DNA of 28,319 bases from an uncultured Acetatifactor sp. (GCA_934394665.1 CAKRRS010000032.1:1-28319), one strand, 5' to 3'. Positions 15,813 to 25,275 are shown, counted from the first letter of the stretch. Numbers and translations are program-made. The notes: a model not told the origin generated them from the letters alone.

Positions 15813-15881
15813 GAGAAAAAGAGGAAAAAATACAGCAAACAGGAATGAGTGGGAAGAGAATTTCTTGTGGGAGGACGGAAC

Positions 15882-17186
15882 GTGTATACGTATGCATTGT
15901 TTGGACTAATATGGTGTCTTATTTGTTACGTGGGTTTTAAATTCTCGGCGAATTGCAAAATCCCGGCTTTTATAGCCTATATCATATTGGGAGTCGGACT
16001 GTTGGTCCGGATCGTATATTCTGTGAAAGTATTCGGATATACAGGCGATATTATCAGCTTCTCGGATTGGGGAGCCAGGGCGGTAGAATATGGCTTTTCC
16101 GGTTTTTATGTCAAAGATTTCCTGACGGATTATCCGCCCGGGTATGTGTATGTCCTGTATGCGATCGGACGGATCCGCGCGCATTTCCATATTGCACAGT
16201 ACTCGGTCATGGATCTGTTTCTTTTGAAGTTCCCTTCAATCTGCTGTGATGTGATGTGTAGCTATCTGATCTACAGAGAATCCCGTAAACGCATGCATTT
16301 TAGCGAACTGCAATCCGTTTTCCTGATGTCAGCGTACCTGTTCCAACCGACGGTAATTCTGGATTCGGCGTGCTGGGGACAGGTGGATGCTATCTATACG
16401 CTTGTGGTAGTGATCCTGTGCCTGCTTCTCATGGACGGGCGAATGCTGCCGGCGTATGGGATCTATGGCATTGGAATCTTGTTGAAACCGCAGACGATTA
16501 TGTTCACACCGGTTCTTTTGGGTGGAATCATAAACCATGTTTTCCTGAAAGATTTTTCCTGGAAGAAATTTTTCCGTAATCTGGTCGGCGGTTTCAGCGT
16601 GATCGGTGGTATGGCGTTGGTGGCTGCGCCGTTTGGCCTGGGGAAAGTGATTTCGCAATATACAGATACGCTGGGGTCTTATCCATATACCAGTATAAAT
16701 GCATATAATTTCTGGACGCTGGTTGGTCTGGGCGGACGGGATCAGGACACTGTTTTTCTCTTTTTGCCCTGCAGCGTGTGGAGCAATATTGTGATTGTCC
16801 TGGTGGTATTGTTTACGATTTTGATTTTGATTCGCTGTCGGGATAAAATATATTGCTATTTCCTGGGAAGTTCATTTATTATTTTGACCATGTTCACGTT
16901 TGCGGTGAACATGCATGAGAGATATATGTTCCCGGCGTTGGCACTTGTGTTGTTTGTCTTTATTTATCAGCCGACGAAACCTGTGTGGCTGTGCTACAGT
17001 GCGTTTTCGGTTGCAACCTTTTGCAACATAGCATGGCAACTGTTCAATTTGTGGAATAGGGCACCGGGAAATGCACAGCTGCTTGCGGTTAGGATTTCGG
17101 CAGTGATCGTGGGATTTGTGGTGTTTTTTTATGGGATAGTGATTGCGCGGTGTGGATTTGGAAAAAATGTTAAAAACAAAGAATGA
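15882..17186 (+). CDS. GT-C family mannosyltransferase-like membrane protein
   Basis: About 434 residues from GTG 15882, chosen because GGGAGGA (15869-15875) is six bases upstream; a longer frame from GTG 15849 has a poorer site. After helix 1-2 comes YTGDIISFSDWGARAVEYG, with acidic residues in the first outer loop, then TDYPPGYVYVLY. CWGQVDAIYT, GIGILLKPQTIMF, NAYNFWTLVG and NMHERYMFPALAL follow, which together match the ALG6/PIG-M-like and COG5650-type GT-C group with about eleven membrane helices. Such enzymes use dolichyl- or polyprenyl-phosphate sugars outside the membrane. The acceptor is probably the locus polysaccharide or a glycoprotein. The end overlaps the AraC gene by 20 bases, implying co-expression with that regulator. 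Confidence 0.75.
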   Translation: MYTYALFGLIWCLICYVGFKFSANCKIPAFIAYIILGVGLLVRIVYSVKVFGYTGDIISFSDWGARAVEYGFSGFYVKDFLTDYPPGYVYVLYAIGRIRAHFHIAQYSVMDLFLLKFPSICCDVMCSYLIYRESRKRMHFSELQSVFLMSAYLFQPTVILDSACWGQVDAIYTLVVVILCLLLMDGRMLPAYGIYGIGILLKPQTIMFTPVLLGGIINHVFLKDFSWKKFFRNLVGGFSVIGGMALVAAPFGLGKVISQYTDTLGSYPYTSINAYNFWTLVGLGGRDQDTVFLFLPCSVWSNIVIVLVVLFTILILIRCRDKIYCYFLGSSFIILTMFTFAVNMHERYMFPALALVLFVFIYQPTKPVWLCYSAFSVATFCNIAWQLFNLWNRAPGNAQLLAVRISAVIVGFVVFFYGIVIARCGFGKNVKNKE

Positions 17187-18051
17187 TGTTAGGAACTACT
17201 TTACAGATACGAATGCTCCGTCGGTGACTTCCGACCGCGTCATTTACACAGCATCTGATTTCGCCCGTTCTTCTCTGCTGTCGTTACAGGAGACGGGAAC
17301 GCTCTCGGCGTTAAAACCGCATACCTCTTCACGTTCCAATCTGGATTCCTACTTGTATTTTACGGTACTGTCAGGGAGCGGCAGACTGACTTACGGTGGG
17401 GAGACCTATGAGCTGCGTGCCGGAGATTCCGTATTCCTCGATTGTACGCTGCCGTATGCACATACGACGGAAGAAGAGCTTTGGACGCTTGTATGGTGTC
17501 ATTTCGATGGCCCACAGATGTCACATATTTATGAAAAATACAAAGTACGCGGTGGAAAAACAGTCTTCCGGTCACAAAAGACTTCGGAATACCGGGAAAT
17601 TCTCGAGAAACTGAAAACAGTTGCAGCTTCGGATTCTTATGTCCGCGACATGGAGATCAATGCGCTCTTATCACAATTGCTGGTGCTTTTGATGGAGGAC
17701 AGCTGGAATCCGGAAAGCAATGCCGTGAAGGGAAAACGGGTGCAGGTGGTCAGTGTGCGGGAATATATTGACGGTAATTATGCCTCGGAGATCACGCTGG
17801 AAGGACTGGCGGCACAGTTTTTTATCAATAAAACGTATTTATCGGAAATGTTCAAGGAACAATATGGCATAGCACTGAAGGATTATCTGGTGTCCGTGAG
17901 AATCACAGAGGCAAAGCGGCTGTTGCGCTTCACGGACAAGACAACAGAAGAAATTGCAACAATGGTCGGGATAAATGGTGCAGCATATTTCAGCAGAATG
18001 TTCAAACGTGTGGAAGGTGTTACGCCTACGGAATATCGAGGAATGTGGTAA
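17167..18051 (+). CDS. AraC-family transcriptional regulator with cupin sensor
   Basis: About 294 residues. ATG 17167 is preferred over TTG 17143 although the ribosome site (GGA) is weak; translation is probably coupled to the upstream gene, which it overlaps by 20 bases. The N-terminal part is an AraC cupin: LYFTVLSGSGRLTYGGETYELRAGDSVFLDCTLPYAHTT, ending in the usual HFDGPQM. The C-terminal 100 residues hold two helix-turn-helix motifs: ITLEGLAAQFFINKTYLSEMFKEQYG and EEIATMVGINGAAYFSRMFKRVEGVTPTEYR. This class binds a small molecule, usually a sugar, through the cupin. Its place within the glycan locus suggests control of nearby glycan or carbohydrate genes, but no target site was identified. 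Confidence 0.9.
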   Translation: MLKTKNDVRNYFTDTNAPSVTSDRVIYTASDFARSSLLSLQETGTLSALKPHTSSRSNLDSYLYFTVLSGSGRLTYGGETYELRAGDSVFLDCTLPYAHTTEEELWTLVWCHFDGPQMSHIYEKYKVRGGKTVFRSQKTSEYREILEKLKTVAASDSYVRDMEINALLSQLLVLLMEDSWNPESNAVKGKRVQVVSVREYIDGNYASEITLEGLAAQFFINKTYLSEMFKEQYGIALKDYLVSVRITEAKRLLRFTDKTTEEIATMVGINGAAYFSRMFKRVEGVTPTEYRGMW

Positions 18052-18082
18052 TGAGATACAATAAATCCGAAGAAAGTACAAG

Positions 18083-18117
18083 AGAAACCGAAGAAAGTGT
18101 CTTTGGTTTCTTTTTTT
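18083..18117 (+). terminator. Intrinsic terminator after the AraC gene
   Basis: AGAAACCGAAGA (18083-18094) pairs with TCTTTGGTTTCT (18100-18111) with one G-U pair and a five-base loop, followed by six T's and an A. The right arm overlaps a candidate -35 of the next unit. Confidence 0.85.
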
Positions 18118-18130
18118 ATTATACTATAAT
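18103..18130 (+). promoter_or_regulatory. Candidate promoter for gmd overlapping the AraC terminator
   Basis: TTGGTT (18103-18108), inside the terminator right arm, and a consensus TATAAT (18125-18130) with a 16-base spacer. The leader to the GTG at 18258 would be about 120 bases and shows no ORF or recognised riboswitch. Confidence 0.45.
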
Positions 18131-18257
18131 GAGGCTATAGTTGAGACGTACATTACGCGGCGCAAAGCGTATGCAGGTCTAAATGAGGAAGATAGGCAAG
18201 AGATATGTAATATATGGGCAAAATGATACCCCATAGGAAAACGCAGGAGGTAACGAA

Positions 18258-19346
18258 GTGAAGAGAGCACTGATCACAGGAGTAACAGGACAGGACGGTT
18301 CTTATCTGGCAGAACTGTTATTGGAGAAAGGATATGAAGTCTACGGCATGATCCGTCGTTCTTCCGTAGATTATAGAGAACGCATCGCGCATCTGGAGGG
18401 AACTCCTCATTTTCATCTGAAATTCGGCGATCTGGGAGATTCGATCAGCCTGGTAAAATTGATCGGCGAGGTGAAACCGGATGAAATCTATAATCTGGCA
18501 GCGCAGTCTCATGTGCAGGTAAGCTTTGATGTGCCGGAGTTCACGGCAGACATCGATGCAACCGGTGTATTGAGAGTATTGGAAGCTGTCAGAGTGTGTG
18601 GACTGGAGAAGACTTGCCGGATCTATCAGGCATCTACTTCTGAATTGTACGGAAAGGTAGAGGAAGTACCGCAGAAGGAGACGACACCTTTTCACCCTTA
18701 CAGCCCGTATGCAGTGGCAAAGCAGTACGGCTACTGGATCGTGAAGGAATACAGAGAGGCTTATAACATGTTCTGTTGTTCCGGTATTTTATTCAACCAC
18801 GAGAGCGAGAGACGCGGTGAGACCTTCGTGACGAGAAAGATCACACTGGCAGCAGCCAGAATCGCACAGGGCAAGCAGGACAAGCTGTATCTGGGCAATC
18901 TGGATTCCCTGCGTGACTGGGGCTATGCGAAGGATTACGTGGAGTGCATGTGGCTGATCCTGCAGAACGAGAAGCCGGAAGATTTCGTCATTGCGACAGG
19001 CGTACAGCATTCTGTACGTGAGTTCGCCACACTGGCATTCCATTATGCCGGCATCGAAGTGGAATGGCAGGGAGAAGGCCTGGACGAGAAGGGAATCAAC
19101 AAGGCGAACGGTCAGGTCATCGTGGAAGTAAGTCCTGATTTCTATCGCCCGACAGATGTGGTCAATCTCTGGGGAGATCCCACCAAGGCGAAGACAGAGC
19201 TGGGCTGGAACCCGACCAAGACAAGCTTCGAACAGCTGGTAGAACTGATGACGAAACACGACATGGAGAAGGTCGCTGTGGAAAGAGCGGAAGAACATAT
19301 CCGTACCAATCTGGCAGAGTATCTGGAGAAGGGTGTCGTGAAATAA
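18258..19346 (+). CDS. gmd: GDP-mannose 4,6-dehydratase
   Basis: A 362-residue enzyme converting GDP-D-mannose to GDP-4-keto-6-deoxy-D-mannose, using bound NADP, in the cytoplasm. GTG is preceded by AGGAGGT (18245-18251) at six bases. The N-terminal cofactor motif is [12 protein letters not shown] (8-19), followed by RRSS and YNLAAQSHV. The active site lies in STSELYG (126-132, Thr127 and Glu129) and YSPYAVAK (148-155, Tyr151 and Lys155). [19 protein letters not shown] and [14 protein letters not shown] are hallmarks of GMD substrate binding. Length matches the family. It is the first of three genes (gmd, fcl, manC) that make GDP-L-fucose from mannose-1-phosphate; gaps of about 95-190 bases separate them, wider than typical operon spacing. 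Confidence 0.95.
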   Translation: MKRALITGVTGQDGSYLAELLLEKGYEVYGMIRRSSVDYRERIAHLEGTPHFHLKFGDLGDSISLVKLIGEVKPDEIYNLAAQSHVQVSFDVPEFTADIDATGVLRVLEAVRVCGLEKTCRIYQASTSELYGKVEEVPQKETTPFHPYSPYAVAKQYGYWIVKEYREAYNMFCCSGILFNHESERRGETFVTRKITLAAARIAQGKQDKLYLGNLDSLRDWGYAKDYVECMWLILQNEKPEDFVIATGVQHSVREFATLAFHYAGIEVEWQGEGLDEKGINKANGQVIVEVSPDFYRPTDVVNLWGDPTKAKTELGWNPTKTSFEQLVELMTKHDMEKVAVERAEEHIRTNLAEYLEKGVVK

Positions 19347-19534
19347 GACTACCAAGGATTTAAAAGCGTAATGAGTATCAAATGGTCTATGCTAAGATAG
19401 TAAAAATAAGAATGAACGCTGAAATGTAAATTGCAAAAAGTGAGAACGATCAAGAAACGCAGCATTGATGCTATGATTAAACTTATGGTAACGGTAGTGG
19501 CTGGAAGATAAATAGGATAAGAAGGTAAAAGAAA

Positions 19535-20479
19535 ATGATGGAAAAAGACGCTAAAATATATGTCGCAGGACACAAAGGCATGGTGGGCTCTGCCATTGTC
19601 CGGGAATTGAACAGACAGGGCTATACGAACATTATCACACGGACGCATCAGGAACTGGATCTGACCCGTCAGGCAGAGGTAGAGGAATTTTTCGCGGCAG
19701 AGAAGCCGGAGTATGTGTTCCTCGCAGCAGCCAAGGTCGGCGGTATTGTGGCAAACCAGAATGCATTGGCTGATTTCATGTGGTTCAACATGACCCTGGA
19801 GATGAATGTGATCAATTCCGCATGGAAAAACGGATGCAAGAAGCTGGAATTCTTAGGAAGCTCCTGTATCTATCCCCGGATGGCGCCGCAGCCGATGAAG
19901 GAAGACTGCCTGCTGACCTCTGAACTGGAGAAGACGAACGAAGCGTATGCCCTGGCGAAGATCTCAGGACTGAAGTATTGTGAATTTCTGAATAAGCAGT
20001 ACGGCACAGACTATATCTCTGTCATGCCGACGAATCTGTACGGACCGAATGACAACTATCATCCGACCCATTCCCACGTATTGCCGGCATTGATCCGTCG
20101 TTTCCACGAGGCAAAAGTAGAAGGCAAGACAGAGGTGACCTGCTGGGGAGACGGCTCTGTGCTGCGTGAGTTTCTGTATGTGGATGATCTCGCCAACCTG
20201 TGCGTATTCCTGATGAACAATTACAGCGGCAATGAGACTGTGAACGCCGGTACTGGCAAGGAACTGACAATCAAGGAACTGACCGAACTTGTGGCAAAGG
20301 TAGTCGGATACACCGGAGAAATCAAGTGGGATACGACGAAACCGAACGGCACCCCAAGAAAACTTCTGGATGTCAGCAAGGCAGAGAAACTTGGCTGGCA
20401 TTACATGACGGAACTGGAGGACGGTATCCGGTTGGCGTATGAAGATTTCCTGAATAATCCGATGAGGGCAGAGCGATAA
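19535..20479 (+). CDS. fcl: GDP-L-fucose synthase
   Basis: A 314-residue epimerase-reductase that turns GDP-4-keto-6-deoxymannose into GDP-L-fucose with NADPH. Two tandem ATGs (19535, 19538) follow AGGATAAGAAGG. The Rossmann motif is [11 protein letters not shown] (11-21) and AAAKVGGI is the next conserved block. The catalytic set is FLGSSCIYP with Ser109 and Cys111, then Tyr138 and Lys142 in [39 protein letters not shown] is diagnostic of this enzyme. It follows gmd by 188 bases and precedes manC by 95. The product would be the fucosyl donor for the surface glycan. No fucosyltransferase is visible in the window. Confidence 0.95.
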   Translation: MMEKDAKIYVAGHKGMVGSAIVRELNRQGYTNIITRTHQELDLTRQAEVEEFFAAEKPEYVFLAAAKVGGIVANQNALADFMWFNMTLEMNVINSAWKNGCKKLEFLGSSCIYPRMAPQPMKEDCLLTSELEKTNEAYALAKISGLKYCEFLNKQYGTDYISVMPTNLYGPNDNYHPTHSHVLPALIRRFHEAKVEGKTEVTCWGDGSVLREFLYVDDLANLCVFLMNNYSGNETVNAGTGKELTIKELTELVAKVVGYTGEIKWDTTKPNGTPRKLLDVSKAEKLGWHYMTELEDGIRLAYEDFLNNPMRAER

Positions 20480-20574
20480 GAGTAATTTAAAAGAAGAATA
20501 ATTATAAGAATAGATGCAAAGATACCTGTGCAGCAAGAACAAATAGAGATGGCAGGTATGGGAGAAAAGATTTT

Positions 20575-21885
20575 ATGAATATCGTATTACTGTCGGGTGG
20601 CTCCGGCAAACGCCTATGGCCCCTATCCAACGATGTCAGAAGCAAACAGTTTATCAAAATATTCAAACAGGAGGACGGCTCCTACGAGTCCATGGTGCAG
20701 CGTGTCTATCACCAGATCAAGAAGGTGGATACCGAAGCGACGGTGACGATTGCTACGAGCAAGACGCAGGTATCCGCGATCCATAATCAGCTGGGGCAGG
20801 ATGTCGGAATCTCCGTGGAACCCTGTAGAAGAGATACATTTCCTGCCATCGCGCTGGCTACTGCTTATCTGGTGGACGTACAGAAGATCTCCCCGGAGGA
20901 ATCTGTGGTCGTTTGTCCGGTAGATCCTTATGTGGAAGCGGATTATTTTGAAGCCCTGAAGCGGCTTTCTGCCCAGGCGGACAAAGGCGAGGCGAATCTG
21001 GTGCTGATGGGGATCGAACCCACCTATCCCAGTGAAAAATACGGTTACATCATTCCGAAGTCATCGGATGAGACTGCGATGGTAGCGACTTTTAAAGAAA
21101 AACCGACTGCGGAGGTGGCAAAAGAGTATATCGCACAGGGAGCACTGTGGAACGGCGGTGTCTTTGCTTATAAGCTGAAGTATGTCATGGAGATTGCTCA
21201 TAAATTAATTGATTTTACGGATTACCATGATCTGTTTGCAAAGTATGAGACCCTTCCGAAGATTTCTTTTGATTATGCGGTAGTTGAAAAAGAAGACAAA
21301 ATCCAGGTGCAGCGCTTCTCCGGTCAGTGGAAGGATCTTGGTACCTGGAATACGCTGACGGAAGCCATGCAGGATGCTGTCGTGGGAAAAGGAGTGCTGA
21401 ATGACAACTGCTCCAATGTGCATATCGTGAATGAGATGGATGTGCCGGTGCTGGCGATGGGATTGCATGATGTCGTGATCTCGGCATCGCCGGAAGGCAT
21501 TCTCGTATCTGACAAAGAGCAAAGTTCCTACATCAAGCCGTTCGTGGATAAATTCGAACAGCAGATCATGTTCGCAGAGAAGAGCTGGGGAAGCTTCCGC
21601 GTGCTGGACGTCGAGAGCGGTTCAATGACCATCAAAGTAACGCTGAATGAAGGACATTCCATGAACTATCATAATCACAAGCACCGTGATGAGGTCTGGG
21701 TCGTCATCTCCGGAGAGGGAATGGCCGTGATCGACGGCACGGAGAAGCAGGTGAAAGCCGGGGATGTGGTAACGATGCCTGCCGGATGCAACCACACCGT
21801 GATCGCCCGGACGGAACTGAAACTGATTGAAGTACAGATTGGTAAGGACATCAGTGTGCAGGATAAGGAAAAAGTAGAGAGATAA
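20575..21885 (+). CDS. manC: Mannose-1-phosphate guanylyltransferase with type II PMI cupin domain
   Basis: A 436-residue two-domain protein. The N-terminal nucleotidyltransferase has LSGGSGKRLWPLS (5-17), RSKQF, EPCRRDTFPAIALA, the metal-site segment PVDPY (many homologues have PADH), EKYGYI, FKEKP, NGGVF and DYAVVEK, and makes GDP-mannose from mannose-1-phosphate and GTP. The C-terminal cupin (about 330-436) contains SWGSFRVLD, MNYHNHKHRDEVWVVISGEG and AGDVVTMPAGCNHTV, the type II phosphomannose isomerase fold with metal-binding His/Glu residues. GGGAG precedes the ATG by ten bases. It supplies gmd with substrate. A phosphomannomutase is needed from elsewhere. It is somewhat shorter than typical 470-residue AlgA/ManC proteins. 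Confidence 0.93.
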   Translation: MNIVLLSGGSGKRLWPLSNDVRSKQFIKIFKQEDGSYESMVQRVYHQIKKVDTEATVTIATSKTQVSAIHNQLGQDVGISVEPCRRDTFPAIALATAYLVDVQKISPEESVVVCPVDPYVEADYFEALKRLSAQADKGEANLVLMGIEPTYPSEKYGYIIPKSSDETAMVATFKEKPTAEVAKEYIAQGALWNGGVFAYKLKYVMEIAHKLIDFTDYHDLFAKYETLPKISFDYAVVEKEDKIQVQRFSGQWKDLGTWNTLTEAMQDAVVGKGVLNDNCSNVHIVNEMDVPVLAMGLHDVVISASPEGILVSDKEQSSYIKPFVDKFEQQIMFAEKSWGSFRVLDVESGSMTIKVTLNEGHSMNYHNHKHRDEVWVVISGEGMAVIDGTEKQVKAGDVVTMPAGCNHTVIARTELKLIEVQIGKDISVQDKEKVER

Positions 21886-21934
21886 GCATCAGACATGGAT
21901 GACACATTTTGCCTCATGGCACAAAGAACAATAG

Positions 21935-21963
21935 GCGACAATATTTTTCAAATGTGGTATGAT
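21935..21963 (+). promoter_or_regulatory. Possible promoter before the PMT-like gene
   Basis: GCGACA (21935-21940) and TATGAT (21958-21963) with a 17-base spacer. The start would be near 21970. This favours the inner start codon (22044) of the next gene, since the site for the outer ATG would be lost. Confidence 0.35.
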
Positions 21964-21980
21964 AGGATAGTAGTTTACTT

Positions 21981-23669
21981 ATGCATTTTGTACAACAGTT
22001 GCATAAGACAACGAATAATCAGGTTGAAGAGGATGCTGCTATCATGAGTTTTATGACACAGGAAAAAGTTGTTGCCTTTATTAAAATGAGAAAAAAGCAA
22101 GTTCTGTTTTGGGGAATTCTTGCGTTAGCGTTCCTTTTACGCTGCATCCGTTTTGCGGCAGTACCGGACGGAATCAATCAGGATGAAGCGATGGGTGCAA
22201 TGGATGCCTGGGCATTGTCACAGTATGGAACGGACCGGTTTGGCACTTTTCTGCCGGTGCATTTTGCAGCGTGGCAGACGAGTCAGATGAGTGTACTTTT
22301 GTCTTATTGCATGATTCCGTTGATAAAAATCTTCGGATTCAGTACGGTGACGGTGCGGCTGCCGATGCTGCTGATCTCAACGGGAGCGGTTGCATTGGTA
22401 TATCTGGTGGGGCAAAAATTGTTCGGGGAACGGATCGCACTGGTGGCAATGCTGCTGACGGCGGTCAATCCCTGGCAGTTTATGCAGAGCCGGTGGTCAT
22501 TGGACTGCAATCTGTTCCCACATGTATTTTTACTGGCATTTTATCTGCTTCTGCTGGGGCTTGAGAAACGGCGCTACTTGTATTTAGCCATGCCGGTGTT
22601 CGGACTTACCTTTTACTGTTACGGAATTGCGGCATATTCCGTGACCGCGTTTTTGTTCGTATTTTTCGTGTGGTGTCTGTGGAAACGACAGATCAGGTTT
22701 AGAGAGGGCGTGCTGTGTGCTGTACTGTTTACTATTGTAGCACTGCCGGAGATCATCGTGCTGGGGATCAATGCCATCCATTTCGGACAGACGATAGAGA
22801 CGCCGCTTTTTACCATGCCTTATTTCCCATATAGTGTGAGAAGCGCGGATATTTTACTGTTGAATTTTTCGTTAGCCCAGTTGGGCAGGAATGCCTGGGC
22901 ACTGTTTAGCCATGTTTTTTTGCAGTTGCCGGATATTTTTTTTAATTCCATTCCGGCATTCGGCCCACTGTATCATGTATCGATTCCGTTTGTTTTCGCC
23001 GGCATCGTGATCTATACCGCGAAGCTGTTTGGGGAAAAGGATACGGCGAAACAGACGAAAATGCTGGCATTGTGGGGATTCCTGATCACGGGGATCTGGG
23101 TCGGGCTGATCACGTATGAAGTGAATATCAACCGAGTGAACATCATTTTCTATCCGTTGCTTCTGTTATGTGCCTATGGAATTGATCTGGCAATCCAAAA
23201 GTGGAGAAAACTGTTGCCGGTGATCGTGGTGGCTTACGGCATCAGCAGTGTATTGTTCTTCGTGACCTATTTTACAAGTTATGCGCAGGAGAGCGGAAAA
23301 TACTATAACAGAGATTTCCTGAATGCGATTGTGGAAGCGGACAACCTGGAAGCGTATGACAGCCTGTATATCACGGGGAATCTGGGGTGGCAGTTCAACC
23401 AGTCGGCAACAGAGATCCTGACGCAGTATGCCTGCAGGATAGATGCGCTGTACTATCAGGGAAAGAGCAATTCCTCTAATGGCAGAGAACTTCCGGACTA
23501 TGCGGACCGGTATCATTACATATATCCGGAAAAACAGGGCGGGGAGCTGGCCGGACTGGTGGGAGACGGTCTGCTGGTGCTTCATAAGGATGACCTGGAG
23601 TATATTACGTTTGGCTATAAGGAGATCGACACAGTAGGGGATTACATACTGGTTACAGTGCAGAATTGA
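21981..23669 (+). CDS. PMT/ArnT-like GT-C glycosyltransferase
   Basis: Up to 562 residues from ATG 21981; an inner ATG at 22044 with GAAGAGGA ten bases upstream gives 541 residues and is at least as likely. After the first helix (VLFWGILALAFLLRCI) comes VPDGINQDEAMGAMDAWALSQYGTD, whose Asp-Glu pair on the first outer loop is the catalytic site of the PMT_2/GT39-GT83 class. SQMSVLLSYCMIPLIKIFGFSTVTVRLP and the RSRWSLDCNLFPH-like block (SRWSLDCNLFPH) follow, then about ten more membrane helices. A soluble C-terminal domain of about 140 residues begins near YAQESGKYYN and is presumably extracytoplasmic. It would use a polyprenyl-phosphate sugar to modify lipid, glycan or protein outside the membrane. 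It ends at a terminator shared with the SGNH gene. Confidence 0.8.
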   Translation: MHFVQQLHKTTNNQVEEDAAIMSFMTQEKVVAFIKMRKKQVLFWGILALAFLLRCIRFAAVPDGINQDEAMGAMDAWALSQYGTDRFGTFLPVHFAAWQTSQMSVLLSYCMIPLIKIFGFSTVTVRLPMLLISTGAVALVYLVGQKLFGERIALVAMLLTAVNPWQFMQSRWSLDCNLFPHVFLLAFYLLLLGLEKRRYLYLAMPVFGLTFYCYGIAAYSVTAFLFVFFVWCLWKRQIRFREGVLCAVLFTIVALPEIIVLGINAIHFGQTIETPLFTMPYFPYSVRSADILLLNFSLAQLGRNAWALFSHVFLQLPDIFFNSIPAFGPLYHVSIPFVFAGIVIYTAKLFGEKDTAKQTKMLALWGFLITGIWVGLITYEVNINRVNIIFYPLLLLCAYGIDLAIQKWRKLLPVIVVAYGISSVLFFVTYFTSYAQESGKYYNRDFLNAIVEADNLEAYDSLYITGNLGWQFNQSATEILTQYACRIDALYYQGKSNSSNGRELPDYADRYHYIYPEKQGGELAGLVGDGLLVLHKDDLEYITFGYKEIDTVGDYILVTVQN

Positions 23670-23691
23670 ATGAAATGATATCAAAGAAACA

Positions 23692-23726
23692 AAAGGCGTT
23701 AGGGAAGGATTTCCCCTAACGCCTTT
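23692..23726. terminator. Bidirectional terminator overlapping the SGNH gene end
   Basis: AAAGGCGTTAGGG (23692-23704) and CCCTAACGCCTTT (23714-23726) form a 13-bp perfect stem. The minus-strand SGNH stop codon (23699-23701) lies inside it, so the last codons of that gene also form the hairpin. It separates two convergent units. Confidence 0.85.
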
Positions 23727-25099
23727 ATGATTGCCTTGCCGAACAGGAAGCGCCCCTCTTCGTTGGGATGGACGGCATCAACCAGATAAGCGGCCACGTT
23801 TTTGTCATTCCATTGTAAGGTATCATTGACCTTCAGGTAAGAAACCTTTAGAGCTGCTGCAGTCTCTCCGGCAGCGGTAACAAAATCGTCCAATACTTCT
23901 CCGCACTCGTTGTTTTGTGCAGTTCCGTTGTCAAAAGCAGAAATGAAATTGGAAGAGACGATCAGAATCTCTGCTTCCGGATAAGCAGTTTGCAATGCCT
24001 GTACGCCGTCCTGCAGTCCTTTACAGTATTCTTCCACGGTATAGCCGGAGAAGTAATCGTTTAAGCCATAATTGATGACGAAACATAGCTTTTCTCCGGT
24101 GGGAAGCGCGGTGTTGTCATCTGCCAGAAAACGCTGCACCGCACTGGGAAAGGATTTGTCAGAGGCATCAAGCTGCGTGGCAGAAGAACCGCCGATGGCA
24201 AGGTTGTCTGCGTGGGCACCGGTAAGTGCACTGATGACGCCCGGAATCGAAGCAAAATCATGATAGTTGCCCAAAACGCTGTCGCCGAAATACACGATAT
24301 TGTAGTCGGACAGATCCGGATAAGTAACAGGTGCGGCTACAGCGTCTGTGATCAGGCTGCGAAACTGCTCGATGCTGTTATTTTCATCGGTGGTACGCAG
24401 GGGAAGCGCACCACTTAATACCAGTAGCATTGTGTAACGTGCCGCTTCGGCATTCAGCTCCAGAGGCGTCGCATAGGCATCCGGGTTAGCAATGAGCCAT
24501 GCTTCTCCGCTGGCAAAGTGCATCCCTACGTTTTCTCTGGCAGAAAGCGGAGCGTTCAACACCTGTACCAGATTGCAATAGGTGTCCAGATCGGCATCCG
24601 CATGCGCCTGCCAGTATTGCAAAGACGGCGTAGAGAACAGTATGGTAAATGCGGTCTCCGGGTGGGCATCAATATAGGACAGGAGTTTCTCGTCCAACGC
24701 AGTATAGAAGCGGTTATTTTGATGAAGGCTGCTGTCCCAGAGCGCCATGGGATCCAGTATGAGAAGTACATTGGTCACCTCATTTCCGGAGGAAAAGGCT
24801 GCTGTAAGATAGTCGGATAAATCGGAGAACGACAGGATCCGGTGGGAACATCCTACCGCTTCATATCCCATATAGGTAGGATAAATATCTTCCGGGAAGG
24901 CTTCCGGTGCATACATGGACAGGAATACGCCCTGGTAGGATTCCTGTGCCAGACGCTGCAGGTCAGCAGAACGTTTTCCGGGTTCATAGAATTTATAATA
25001 GAGAATGCTGCCGGTCACAATGCCGAGTAACAGAAGCGCGGCAAGGGCGAAAAGCAGAAATTTCCAGGGAGATTTTTTGGAGGTATGTTGTCCGGTCAT
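23699..25099 (-). CDS. Membrane-anchored SGNH/GDSL hydrolase-like protein
   Basis: About 466 residues from ATG 25099, chosen because AGAAAGGA lies ten bases upstream; the frame extends to a TTG at 25183 inside a palindrome, an unlikely start. A single membrane helix (about 12-35) anchors an extracytoplasmic domain. Blocks of the SGNH family are present: YFGDSVLG (Ser274 of GDS), IGGSSA (Gly block), NYGLNDY (Asn347 region) and DAVHP (Asp441, His444). The N-terminal half (about 50-240) is a second alpha/beta region, VTNVLLILDPMALW..., resembling the inactive partner domains of AlgX/DltD-type acetylation proteins. It probably adds or removes acyl groups on the glycan, working with the two acyltransferase-3 proteins. 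It is a one-gene unit with its own promoter. Confidence 0.85.
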   Translation of the reverse strand: MTGQHTSKKSPWKFLLFALAALLLLGIVTGSILYYKFYEPGKRSADLQRLAQESYQGVFLSMYAPEAFPEDIYPTYMGYEAVGCSHRILSFSDLSDYLTAAFSSGNEVTNVLLILDPMALWDSSLHQNNRFYTALDEKLLSYIDAHPETAFTILFSTPSLQYWQAHADADLDTYCNLVQVLNAPLSARENVGMHFASGEAWLIANPDAYATPLELNAEAARYTMLLVLSGALPLRTTDENNSIEQFRSLITDAVAAPVTYPDLSDYNIVYFGDSVLGNYHDFASIPGVISALTGAHADNLAIGGSSATQLDASDKSFPSAVQRFLADDNTALPTGEKLCFVINYGLNDYFSGYTVEEYCKGLQDGVQALQTAYPEAEILIVSSNFISAFDNGTAQNNECGEVLDDFVTAAGETAAALKVSYLKVNDTLQWNDKNVAAYLVDAVHPNEEGRFLFGKAIIKALGEILP

Positions 25100-25176
25100 G
25101 GATATCATATCCTTTCTTACGTTTTTATAAATCAGATTTTTATGGTAAAGCTTCATTTTATGGATTTGTCCTGTCG

Positions 25177-25197
25177 ACGACAAGAGTATCTTGTCGT
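25177..25197. repeat. Perfect 9+3+9 palindrome in the SGNH leader
   Basis: ACGACAAGA (25177-25185) and TCTTGTCGT (25189-25197) flank GTA. It lies about 40 bases downstream of the likely SGNH transcription start and upstream of its ribosome site. A regulator operator or an RNA hairpin is possible; no T-run follows on either strand. Confidence 0.6.
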
Positions 25198-25241
25198 GAA
25201 TGAATTTTTTGAGGACAAAATCAATGTGCTTAGATAGATTT

Positions 25242-25270
25242 ATTATACTTCACAAGAGCGGCGCTGCCAA
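25242..25270 (-). promoter_or_regulatory. Strong promoter for the SGNH hydrolase gene
   Basis: On the minus strand TTGGCA (25265-25270) and a consensus TATAAT (25242-25247) are separated by 17 bases. Transcription would start near 25235, giving a leader of about 135 bases that includes the palindrome. Confidence 0.7.
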
Positions 25271-25275
25271 CATCA

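Noticed and set aside
18789..20542. Minus-strand frames opposite gmd and fcl
   Set aside because: Both are antisense shadows of clear enzymes, with His/Arg/Cys-rich composition typical of spurious frames.
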